This document shows positions 10,805-20,343 of a stretch of DNA of 64,000 nucleotides, one piece after another. The stretch's first letter is position 1, and each line of letters begins with the position of its first letter. The DNA is from Rozella allomycis CSF55 (Eukaryota > Rozellomycota): contig KE561167.1 of the NCBI GenBank assembly GCA_000442015.1, positions 1-64,000 on the forward strand, given 5' to 3'. Position numbers and translations under genes: made by a program. Under the pieces are notes generated by a model, which saw only the letters and a list, made by a program, of their open reading frames with translations, had not been told where the DNA came from and did no database searches.

Positions 10805-12270
10805 ATGGAGTTCTTTTTTTGGTCACTTTTCATTATTCTATCGTATAATTTGTGTTTATGCGAACTTTGGGACTTGACCATTCATAAAGACATCGTAATA
10901 TTTCAAGGCTACGAGGCTAGTAATGAACAAACCTAGTTATTTCATTCAGAAATCATATTAGATATCTTAGAAGACAAAAGTTCTTCGTTTCAAGTCCTTA
11001 CGTTTTATGCTGATAACCAATATTATCATCTTCTTGGATTGCATCATTCACCAACTGCCGGTCCATCAAACTTGAGACTCCGATACGAGAGCGCAATTCA
11101 TTCCGAACAAATTACACTTTACGATGCAAAAATACCGTTTTCAAGTTTTGATCTTAATGATGTATTCAAATTTTTCTGGTCAGGTTCAATTGAAACTTGT
11201 GAAATGTTCTTTACAAAACATGAAGTGAATGGAAATGAATCATACAAGCTCATTCCGTTTTTAATTCCAAGAGACGAATTGCTTATAAGTGTTATTAGCA
11301 TTCAAAAGAACACAGAGAAAAAAGGGACCTTGGTTTTTCGGATACCAATTGTCGTCATACCTTACCAAATTAAAAATCTCGAAAGCCCCAGGGATTTTGT
11401 TTTTAGTCAATTTTTCTTTGGTATATTTTTCAAAGAGAACTATTTCTTCGTCAGTCCGCAAGAAAAATGGAATTCTGGATATGAATCGACTCCAAGCTCA
11501 GTAGGTTCCATCACAGATAGTTCTAGCTCTTCAACATTGATTTCACCTACGAGTATGATGGATTTCAGTGAAAGTTTCGAAATATTGATTAAACCTGGTG
11601 AAGTAATTTATAAAAACAACAATAATTTCGGTAAGAATATTGATGAATGATTTCAGAGTTGAAAGTCAAATCTCATTCCAATAAGAATGGAGCAAGCCTA
11701 TTCAAGCTTCCAAAAGATGATAGAGGTTTAGTGGCATTCGTGGATGAAGACACATCAATTTTATCTATTCATGCAAGTCATTTAAACCACAAAAAAGTGG
11801 AGGTGAATGTCTATTACATGGACATAGATTCAGTATCACTGACATCACGAGATTCACTGTCAGATATATATAGTCTGGAAGGTTGGAAAGATGGGATAGT
11901 ATATACTTTTCACAATGACAAGTCCATGGGATACTTAATCAATTCTAAGTGCCAGAGTAAAAGGCTTTTTAAAATTGAAGCATGGGCACCCGGAAACCCG
12001 AATCAGCTTCTATTTGTAGATCTACTCCTAGTTTTCGCACCAGGATTTAAAATGATGCACTTAAATGATCCATCATTTTATTTTCCCTCAAGATTGGGAG
12101 GTAATATAAAGTTATATTCATTCCGCTATCTTGTGTTCAATCCAAATACGAAGTTGATTCTACAATCAAATGCAAATTCGATAAATTCTCTTGTATATAC
12201 TTCTCAAAAACAAATTGATTTGGAAGTAAATTTGTACATGAAGGAAGAGATAGAAAAGTTGCTCACATAA
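10805..12270 (+). CDS. Secreted protein of unknown family, paralog B (469 aa)
   Basis: This is the paralog of the gene at 7422-8864. The signal peptide (FFFWSLFIILSYNLCLC) starts at 10805. Introns at 10920-10949 and 11631-11656 match those of paralog A in position and phase, and the last exon is again 614 nt. Sequence identity is low apart from the block FKIEAW..., QLLFVDLLLVF and the LVFNPNTKLI segment, so the duplication is old or evolution is fast. A Ser/Thr-rich stretch (about residues 205-220) comes before the second intron. No catalytic motif is seen. Function unknown. Confidence 0.75.
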
Positions 12271-12532
12271 TTTGATGTTATGATGCAGCATGAATAAATT
12301 AATGAGTTAAACAAGTTAGTTGTCGCATTTCCTACCGTATCTTACATTACAACTCTGCAAACTGTAAATATTTAACTTTACTATAAAGAGACCTTAAAGA
12401 TTTAACCAAAAATTTTCAGAATTGAATTTGTGTATCAAGAAATACAGTCCTCCCCCAACGCATGTGATAACTATTTTTAGTTACCACGTCTGTAACAACT
12501 AAGCCCACCATGGTACCCCTTGTTACATAAAA

Positions 12533-12946
12533 ATGATTCGTTTAATAGCCATTATATCCTTAATCGAGTTTTCTTTCTGCGCATTAATGCAAAGGCCAAT
12601 AATTCCGGTACCCCATGGGGATCACCCTTCTGCCATAAATTTGGGCTTGACAAAGGCAAAGAGCATACCAATTCCATCCAAAAGTTATAGAAGAAATATC
12701 GCTGGTTCAACAAGAGTAGTCAAGAAAGATATATTTAATATAGGCGCCCGTCGAAAATATAATGCGCCCTTTCTAGCACAAAAATCTAAACCAATGGCAC
12801 TAAGGGATTACGAAAGAAGAATGGAGACATTTAGCTATCTTAAAAGCATAGACAAAACAAAATTGAGTCCCGAAGAATTAGAGTTATTCGAAGACGTATC
12901 AAAAATTGCTAAATTAATGGAGCAGGGAAAACGGCTACTTTCATAA
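12533..12946 (+). CDS. Small basic secreted protein, unknown (137 aa)
   Basis: Single-exon gene. A signal peptide (LIAIISLIEFSFCA) is followed by a basic, proline-containing mature part with dibasic sites (SYRRN, ARRKY, YERRME) and a helical C-terminus (SPEELELFEDVSKIAKLMEQGKRLL). There are no cysteines after the signal. I recognise no family. It sits in the run of secreted genes downstream of the chitinase. Dibasic sites could be processed by a kexin-type protease, but that is inference. Confidence 0.6.
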   Translation: MIRLIAIISLIEFSFCALMQRPIIPVPHGDHPSAINLGLTKAKSIPIPSKSYRRNIAGSTRVVKKDIFNIGARRKYNAPFLAQKSKPMALRDYERRMETFSYLKSIDKTKLSPEELELFEDVSKIAKLMEQGKRLLS

Positions 12947-13228
12947 AATTACAAAGATACCGCTCAATAAATTAAATTTGAAACTGAATATTCATATGTA
13001 ATTCTCAATATTATGCAGTTTAGAACAATGATATATCCGAATTTTAAATTTATTCTTGCAAAAGTTTGTACACTATTTCAGGACAGGGACTCATTTTCAC
13101 TGGGACAAAAAATACAAGCATAAAAATTTCATAAAAAACACATGGCTAGACTATCCAAACTAGGAAATCAAAAAATTTATTGATTAAAACCTCGTTGTAA
13201 ATTTCCATCGATTGCCAACTGCGCCACT

Positions 13229-14626
13229 ATGCTTTTTTTCACAATAGTGTTCCTGACAGGGATACATTTCACTGAACAATCTAGTTTTGAAGAAGATCTT
13301 GGTGCAGTTTTATCTCAACAAAATTATCCTAATGGCGAATCTATCGTGAAGAAGCGCCCTGACGAAATAGACGTCAGGAGAGCAAACGAAGGCACAACAT
13401 ATGATAGAAATATTGCCAGTCCGATCAGTCCAGTAGCACAATTTCGACCAAGTCCTTTGTCAGATGATGAGTATTATGATCTTGAACGTCAGGAAAGTCA
13501 GTTGCCATCAAGTAGCGCTGGCAAGGTAACAGACGGTGATTTAGCTCTTCTAACGGCTGCCTCAAAAGATCAGACTCCCGCTGAAACTGCAGGTAGCTCC
13601 TCTAGTGTAAAGACTTCGCAACTGACGTCACCAGAAACTAGCCAGTCGTCATCTTTGTCAAACACAGAAATTATCAATAAAGAAAATCAATGCTCAAAAC
13701 CAATAGCAGAACATAATGGACTTCTTTTAGCCGGCGAAAATTCGAAGTCCCTAGAAGAAAACCCTGACAAAAGTTTAACAAGTCCTGTAATTGTAGATTC
13801 GTTTGCAGAGAAAGCAAGAGGATACTTAAAAGGATGGAAAAAAATTTTGACACCTTCCATTGAGAAAGATGAAGATGATGTGCAAAGAAAAATAAATCCA
13901 TATCTTTACCAAAACAAACCTGACGAAACAGAAATACGACATGAGAAACATGATCAAAAAATAGATTTACCGTTTATAATGCACGAAAAAAGTTTACATA
14001 GAGATAGTGAACCCCAGTTTAATACAAAAACTGTTTTAGAAAATAAAGCAGACTCTTTTCCTGACAACATCGTTGATGCGCCTGAAAGTACACCGAAATC
14101 TGTAAAAAATGAGATTACTATTCCTGGTTTTACAAAAATGGGAATGGAAGAAACTACGACAACATCCAACCACCATCTCTCTAAACCTGTTAAGCTCAAG
14201 CAAATGAAAAGATTGAAAGCTAAGGATAAAGAAAAACGCACAAAGAAAACGAAAAACAAAACCGGGGAAGATACAATTATTCATAATGTTGAAATTAATG
14301 ACTTTCAAGAAAAGCAACGAAAATATCCCTATTTCACTAAGCACATGGAAGCTAACGCTGAAGAGATATTAAGCGATAGAATAGATGAAACTATACAAGA
14401 ATATAAAGAAAGAAAAAGGACAAAAAACCGATCTTCTCAATTTGATATTGATAGAACTGTATCTGATACCATGAACGACACGCAGGAAGAGAGCAAAGAA
14501 GCCCAGTTAGATATGGTATTTTCTGCCTTGTTGATCGTCATTTCCTGCGTTTCCGTTTTTGGGTTGTTAGCATTAACATTTCATTCTTACGAACTTTTAA
14601 AGGGGAAAGCGCGCTCAAATTTTTAA
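13229..14626 (+). CDS. Type I membrane protein with long low-complexity ectodomain, unknown (465 aa)
   Basis: Single exon. A short signal peptide (LFFTIVFLTGIHF) is followed by about 400 residues rich in Ser, Thr, Lys and Glu, with a strongly basic patch (KQMKRLKAKDKEKRTKKTKNK). Near the C-terminus there is one membrane segment (MVFSALLIVISCVSVFGLLALTF) and a short tail. I recognise no domain. It is the last of the run of exported proteins starting at 7422. Surface scaffold or effector roles cannot be decided from the sequence. Confidence 0.6.
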   Translation: MLFFTIVFLTGIHFTEQSSFEEDLGAVLSQQNYPNGESIVKKRPDEIDVRRANEGTTYDRNIASPISPVAQFRPSPLSDDEYYDLERQESQLPSSSAGKVTDGDLALLTAASKDQTPAETAGSSSSVKTSQLTSPETSQSSSLSNTEIINKENQCSKPIAEHNGLLLAGENSKSLEENPDKSLTSPVIVDSFAEKARGYLKGWKKILTPSIEKDEDDVQRKINPYLYQNKPDETEIRHEKHDQKIDLPFIMHEKSLHRDSEPQFNTKTVLENKADSFPDNIVDAPESTPKSVKNEITIPGFTKMGMEETTTTSNHHLSKPVKLKQMKRLKAKDKEKRTKKTKNKTGEDTIIHNVEINDFQEKQRKYPYFTKHMEANAEEILSDRIDETIQEYKERKRTKNRSSQFDIDRTVSDTMNDTQEESKEAQLDMVFSALLIVISCVSVFGLLALTFHSYELLKGKARSNF

Positions 14627-14785
14627 ATTAAAGTAAATAAAAAGTTTTGGTTGTTTTGTTTTTGTAAAATTGTAGATAAGAACCGGTTTGAGCGATATTA
14701 ATCTGAACTTATACAGTTCAGTTAATTGAAGTCAAGTTTGGACTTTGGGGTAAACGCTTAAGCCACTGGCAATTTTGTTCCCTTA

Positions 14786-15878
14786 ATGACGATTACAGTA
14801 TTAGTCAAACATATTCCAAATGTCGATTCTTTCTCTGAAATATGTTCTAGCCTTGGTGCGATAGATATAAGACTAGGATCTAAATATGGAAAAATGGTAA
14901 CTCGTTAATTCTATTTTGAAAGAGAAATTCAGCATTTATAGATTTCCCCAATACAGAAACTGTTCTAAAAGCGCAGAAAGTGATCCAAAGTCTTTGTCCA
15001 AGCTCACAATTTGAACTAGCAAGGCCATTGTCGGACGAGAAAGTATACTACAGGTATCCATCAATCAACGAACAGATTGCCCAAAATATTGTGCATGCGC
15101 TTCATAAAGTTCCTAAATTGTATGTACAAGTGTTGCATATGATGAATAAGATGAACATCCCACCTCCGTTTATTGACCAGGTAAGGTGGTTTGATGGATT
15201 TTACAGGAACTATTTTCAAATGAATTGATTAAAAGAATGTTTATTATCGATGAATGGATGTCTAGTGAAGAATCGGAATTAGAATCTGAAGCGGAGGAGC
15301 CAAAGAGGAAAAGGGCAAGGGAAGATATAAAAGTAGAATTGTTGAGAAATGAAGTATCGAATAATCAACAAGAACAATTGAAGATAGTCACATCGAGTGT
15401 GAAAGTAGATGAAAAAACTTACGAGACAAATCATGAGCGAATTGAGCCGGTGAATGACGACAATTGCATTGTAGAAAAGGCGGAGGAAGAATGGTGCCTC
15501 TCTCTTGAAGAAACTCTAAAGAATAAGTATACCAACCAAGGTAATGTATTGAATTAGATGTTATAGAAATTATACGAATGAAGTCGTTTTCAAAATACCA
15601 TCCTGGAAACCCTTCAAGAACCTTGTACATTAAAAATTTAGACCACAAAAAAGTAAAAAAAGAAGATCTAAGATTTGTATTTGGTAGATTCTTTGGAAAA
15701 GACATAGAGTAATGTTTTACAATGACGGAGAAATTGAATAGATGTAAAATTGATGACAGAAGGGCGTATGAAAGGACAAGCATTTATAAAGTTTCCTAGT
15801 GTTGAGATTGCACAAAAAGCACTTGATGAGGTTCATGGATACATTTTATACGACAAGCCGATGATCATTGTAAGATAA
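14786..15878 (+). CDS. RNPC3: U11/U12 snRNP 65 kDa protein homolog (minor spliceosome)
   Basis: Two RRM domains match U11/U12-65K. RRM1 starts at the N-terminus (ITVLVKHIPNVDSF) and contains SAFIDFPNTETVLKAQ. The middle part has the family-typical HKVPKLYVQVLHMMNKMNIPPPF, then an acidic and basic linker. RRM2 reads YHPGNPSRTLYIKNL, LRFVFGRFF, then KLMTEGRMKGQAFIKFP and GYILYDKPMIIVR. In animals the second RRM binds U12 snRNA and the N-terminal part binds U11-59K. Three 26-nt introns are clear. The junction after GKDIE (15709-15743) needs 34 nt removed, but GT-AG pairs there give 33 nt or other in-phase lengths, so it is unresolved. Confidence 0.8.
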
Positions 15879-16303
15879 TATTTGGCGATAAAATAGCAAT
15901 TTGGGAAACAAGATTAGAACAATATAATTAAACCAAGGAGGCGGCCGATAATTTTTTGGATCAAAGAGAATAAACCATTATTAAGTTTTCCTTTCAGGAG
16001 CGAGGTTNAGTTTTCCCTTTTTCAGGAGCGAGGTTAAAAGTTTATCAGATACACGATCTTTTAAGTATTTTTATTCAATTTATTTGATAATCAATGTTGT
16101 CAAACTCAAAGTGATGATGTGATGGCTCCATTTATTTAGACTTTTAGACTTTTAGATTCTTGATCGATGACAACCCCTTTGAGCGAATTTAATAGAAATA
16201 AAATAGACTTGAATTGCTAGTATGCCAGTATTTAATTATTTCAATAAACGGATTTGAGAATTTTGAGAGGAATTTTGGCTGTGTGATACCCCTGCATAAA
16301 AAA
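15879..16303. other. Intergenic stretch with a scaffold gap
   Basis: No gene is visible. A single N at 16008 is flanked by direct repeats (15984-16007 and 16009-16035) containing TTTCAGGAGCGAGGTT. This is the same pattern as at 4099 and most likely unmerged contig ends. The rest is AT-rich 3' UTR and promoter sequence. Confidence 0.5.
15984..16035. repeat. Direct repeat around the N at 16008, assembly join artefact
   Basis: The 24 nt before the N and the 27 nt after it are near copies (AGTTTTCC then TTTCAGGAGCGAGGTT), differing by a short run-length change. It matches the arrangement at 4069-4129. Confidence 0.7.
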
Positions 16304-18696
16304 ATGTCAGAATCCACATCTTCAGAGGAATGGCTGTGTCCTTTGTGTATGGAGGAAATGGATCTAACTGATCGACATTTCAAGCCATGTAGTTGTGGCT
16401 ACCAAGTAAAATTGATACTGAATATAGAAAAGATTTGTAGTTTTTGTTGGAATCACATTTGCCAGAGTTTGAATGGGAAATGCCCAGCATGCCGAAAGCT
16501 ATATCATGAGCAAGAAGTGGAATTTACTCCTATACCTGAAGAGTAAAGATATGATACTTTTTGTGAAAGGTTGCTTTCAAGGAAGAAGGAAAAGAAGAAA
16601 AAGGAAAATTCCAGTGAGCCTGAGAAAAGTACTGGAAGTGTGAATAAAAAGCATTTGGAACATTTGAGAGTGATTCAGAAGAATTTAGTTTATGTGATAG
16701 GACTGTCAACAAGGGTGGCATCAGAAGAAGTAAGTTTTTGAAATTTAGATGATTGTAGATTTTAAAGCAGGCAGAGTATTTTGGACAATTTGGAAAGATA
16801 ATTAAAGTTGTTGTGAATAGAAAACAAGTTTTTAGTGGGACGTCTACAGCGGGGCCCAGTGTGTCTGTGTATGTGACGTTTGCAAAGAAGAGAGATGCAG
16901 CGTTGGCTATTCATACGATTGATGGATCGACTTTAGATGGAAGAATATTGAGGGCATCGTTTGGGACGACCAAGTATTGTTCATTCTTTTTGAAGAATCA
17001 AACATGCCCCAACCCAGGATGTATGTATCTTCATGAGCAAGGGGAAATGTGTGATTCATTTACGAAAGAAGAAATGACTTTGGGAAAACATCATTTATTT
17101 AGATTGGAAGAAGAATCAAAGCTTAAACCAATTCAGAGATTGGGATTGTTGATAAAAGATCAAGAAAGACCTTTAGATAATGATCCTAGTTTACCTTTGA
17201 TTACAGTTAAAGCAGCTGAATCAATGAATTTAAAAACAAGAGAAGATATTTTAATAAAATTTGGAATTATAAAACCAGAAACCAAAAAAGACGAAATTAA
17301 ACCAGAAAATGTAGAGCTGCACTGTGAAGGGAATGAAGCGCAGAGTTCGTGTTTAAATCAAAGCGCATCTTTAAATCAAAGTGCATCTTTAAATCAAAGT
17401 GCATCGTTAAGTCAAAGCGCATCTTTAAATCAATTAAATCAAGGTGACAAATTCAACCAAGCAGAGACTATTAATCAAAGTGAATCTAAGAGAGCTGAAA
17501 AGAATGAAAATAGTTTCTCTTCTCCATTCACGTCTCCATTTGCACCGTTTGCATTATTTAATAATCCGTAATTAATTTCTTTTTAGTTTTAATTTTAGAG
17601 ATTTGAATGTTGAAACTAAAAAATCGCCTTCAAGATCAACAACCCCTGTAATTCCATCCAATGTTTCTTCATTTTTTAATTCATTTTCACAAAACAATTC
17701 ACAATTTCATTCACCATTTTTAGAATCTAAAAATAATTTGTTTGATGTTCCAAAACCAACTCAGTTTAATAATGTTGAATCTTTCTTTAAATTTGATTCT
17801 ACAAAATACAGGGGTGAATCTTTACTTTCAGAAAAAAGAAAGTCTAGATTTAATTTCGCTCAAGAAAAAGATGAAAAAGATTTCAGAACGATGCTTCCAA
17901 ACGTTAATGTTCGCTTTTCAGATAATAACCAATTTGATTCATTTTCGCAACCGCAACCTTTACAATTAAATAATGAGATGAGCGCTACTGTGAGTGGTCG
18001 TCCATTAGATATTAATAGCCAGGTTAATAGTCGTCCATTAGATAATCGCCCATTAGATATGAATAGCCGTCCATTAGATGTTAATAGTCGTCCATTGGAT
18101 AATCGCCCATTAGAGTTTGATGCATTTAATCCATTTTTACATCCACAATTTCATTCACAGTTTAATCCACAATTACAACAACAAATTCACAATAATCACA
18201 CACATTTTAATTCTATCAGACCTTTTCCTTTACAATCACATCCAACAATGTTTTATGATCCAGCAATCATTTCTCAATCTTCTAAAAACACTTCAGATTT
18301 AAACAATCATCAGACTTCAAGAGGCAGTGGAGTAAGATATTCCACTCCTCAATCAGGTAACCTATTTTCTTTCCCCTAATAAAGATAGACTCTGAAAATT
18401 CTCAGTTTCTTGTTGATTCTTCTAAACTCTCTGTTGTCTCTCACAAAAATCTTGAACAATTATTTTCAAAACTCTTGCAAATTCAACAAAATATTCACAA
18501 CAATAATCATTCTCAAAATAATATCGATAACATCACGTTACTCCCCCCTTCAAAAACTAAACTTCCTGAAAATGATTTATCAAATATGAATATTGAAACA
18601 ATAGAACAAGAATTAAAAAGAGTTTCTTCTGATTGTTCTTTGATCGAGTCTCAACTTAAAAGTTTAATAAAGAAAAACAAGAAACGAAAGAAATAA
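16304..18696 (+). CDS. NOT4: CCR4-NOT complex subunit NOT4, RING E3 ubiquitin ligase
   Basis: E3 ligase subunit of the CCR4-NOT mRNA decay and translation quality control complex. Five introns of 27, 27, 29, 31 and 32 nt give 748 residues. The C4C4 RING reads CPLCMEEMD, CSCGYQICSFCWNHI, GKCPACRKLY; the first intron sits exactly inside CGYQ/ICSFCW. The RRM follows (KNLVYVIGL, AEYFGQFGKIIKVV, VYVTF) and then a CCCH finger (YCSFFLKNQTCPNPGCMYLHE). The C-terminal half is low complexity, with LNQSAS repeats and RPLD-x-NS repeats, and ends in a lysine-rich coiled segment. The start at 16304 is the first Met directly before the RING, as in other NOT4 proteins. Confidence 0.9.
17352..17440 (+). repeat. 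18-nt tandem repeat encoding LNQSAS inside NOT4
   Basis: About four and a half copies of an 18-nt unit encode Leu-Asn-Gln-Ser-Ala-Ser, with a few silent changes. The unit keeps the reading frame. A second in-frame repeat encoding RPLD-x-NS lies farther on, at about 17998-18115. Confidence 0.75.
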
Positions 18697-18856
18697 CAGA
18701 AACCACAAAATAAACTATTTGCTTATATTAATGCTATTATGACTTTAATTTTTATTATAATTTTGAGATTATTTTTATTCTTTCTATTCTTTCTATTCTT
18801 TAGTCTCTCGCCTAAGCGTATTGAATAGTAAATTTCTCATTGCAAGGGTCAATTGA

Positions 18857-19745
18857 ATGGTAATCAAAAATCACTATATTTCTCTAGTTTCGCAATCAAT
18901 ACGATAACGATGCCACAACCTTCAGTCCTCAAGGTCGTCTCCATCAAGTTGAATACGCTATGGAAGCCGTCAAACAAGGCTCACCATCAGTAGCCCTTCG
19001 CTCATCAACACACGCAGTTCTCCTAGCCATAAAAGTATCTCAAATTTCTATATTAAAATTAGCGCTCGCAAGCAGAGCTGGCTGCCTACCAAAAGAAAAT
19101 ATTCAAAGTGGACGATCACATTGGCATTGCTATTGCTGGCTTGACTTCAGATGCTCGCGTTCTATCAACAATCATGCGCAACCAGGCAATCAAAAGCAAA
19201 CTCGTCTACGATCGCCAGCTGCCTGTTCAGCGTATCGTTGCTGAAATCTCTGACCGTGCACAGAGAAACACTCAGCTGTATGGAGGACGTCCTTACGGTG
19301 TTGGGTTGCTAGTTGCTGGCGTGGATGTAAGATTATTATACATTTGTCAAAGGAAAATGGCGCGCATATTTATGAATTCTCGCCTTCAGGAAACTACTTT
19401 GAATATGTTGCAATGGCTATTGGCGCTCGTGCACAGTCTGCTAAGACTTATTTGGAGAAGCAGTTTGAAGCATTTGAAAACGCTTCCGTTGATGAACTGG
19501 TCTTGCATGGTTTGCGCGCTCTGAGAGATACTCTTCAGCAAGACAAGAAACTTGATATGAATAACACTTCTATAGCTATTATTGGTGTCAATCAGCCATT
19601 TTCCTTTGTAGAGGGTGCTGAATTGGAAGGGTACTTGCAGGAATTAGAAAAGGACCCTAAACCACTCAGGCGTCCTGCAGCCGCACAGGACCAAGAAATG
19701 GTTCCCGCTGAAGGAGAACAACAAGCGCCTATGGATGTTGAATAA
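18857..19745 (+). CDS. PSMA1: 20S proteasome subunit alpha type-1 (alpha 6)
   Basis: Alpha-ring subunit of the 20S proteasome, 268 residues. The first exon is only the ATG (18857-18859), followed directly by a 28-nt intron (18860-18887). The protein then reads [27 protein letters not shown], the alpha-subunit N-terminal signature. Two further introns (28 and 26 nt) restore [12 protein letters not shown] and [12 protein letters not shown]. Later features are [20 protein letters not shown] and [13 protein letters not shown], and an acidic C-terminal tail ending in MDVE, as in PSMA1. Confidence 0.92.
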
Positions 19746-19774
19746 ATTTATACAATCTAGTTAAATATCATTTA

Positions 19775-20192
19775 TTAAAATCCGTGGATTTTGATGCTTT
19801 CCTTGCTGCTCAACTTTTGCTCCACTAGAAAATCGAAAATCTTTTGGCGATGGTCTCCCTGTAATTGGATAACAGGTCCAAGTTTCTCATCGTCCACCTA
19901 TTATAATTGACAAAATTTCTAATTACGATAGATCCGTTGCAAGCAAACGACTTTCTAAACATTTTCAAAAGGTTCTTTTGGTCAACAGTAGCTGGTATTC
20001 CTTGAACAGACGTAATTGTTTTTTTAGAACTTCTTTGTTGAATACGAATATCTTTGAAAGACAAAATATGTGGTTACGAATGTGCTGTTGAGAGCCTATT
20101 TCTTGCTTGTTGGTCGTTGATCCTGCAGTGTCAGCAAACGGGTCTATGTTGCGTAGTGTAAAGAGCTTACCATAGTTTTGAACGGTTTGCAT
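19775..20192 (-). CDS. EIF1: Translation initiation factor eIF1 (SUI1)
   Basis: Start-codon selection factor of the 43S preinitiation complex, 111 residues after three introns (27, 26 and 29 nt). The protein reads YDPFADTAG, IHIRIQQRSSKKTITSVQGI, KMFRKSFACNGSIV, GPVIQLQGDHRQKIFDFL and ends KIHGF, all hallmark eIF1 segments. The conserved block normally reading GGR-x-D is shortened here to DDEKLGPV next to the last intron. The gene is convergent with the proteasome gene, whose stop lies 29 nt away. Confidence 0.92.
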
Positions 20193-20343
20193 TCGCCTAG
20201 GCCAGGGTATGAATTATTTTCAAATTTACGGAACTGGAACATAATGTAACGGGTTTAATAAAGACGGGATGATTAGATATGATTTTAATGTTTTATGTTT
20301 GTTTCTGTGTTTGATGCTTTGACCCTGGCAAAGTGGCATTTAG

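Noticed and set aside
15542-15567. A 17-nt intron in RNPC3 (GTAATGTATTGAATTAG)
   Set aside because: A 26-nt alternative ending TTATAG keeps the frame and the expected protein, so the tiny intron is unnecessary.
17998-18115. CRISPR-like or minisatellite array
   Set aside because: Short in-frame repeats encoding RPLD-x-NS within NOT4; coding low complexity in a eukaryote.
18770-18805. TTCTTTCTA repeats upstream of the proteasome gene
   Set aside because: Three short microsatellite units; no evidence of function.
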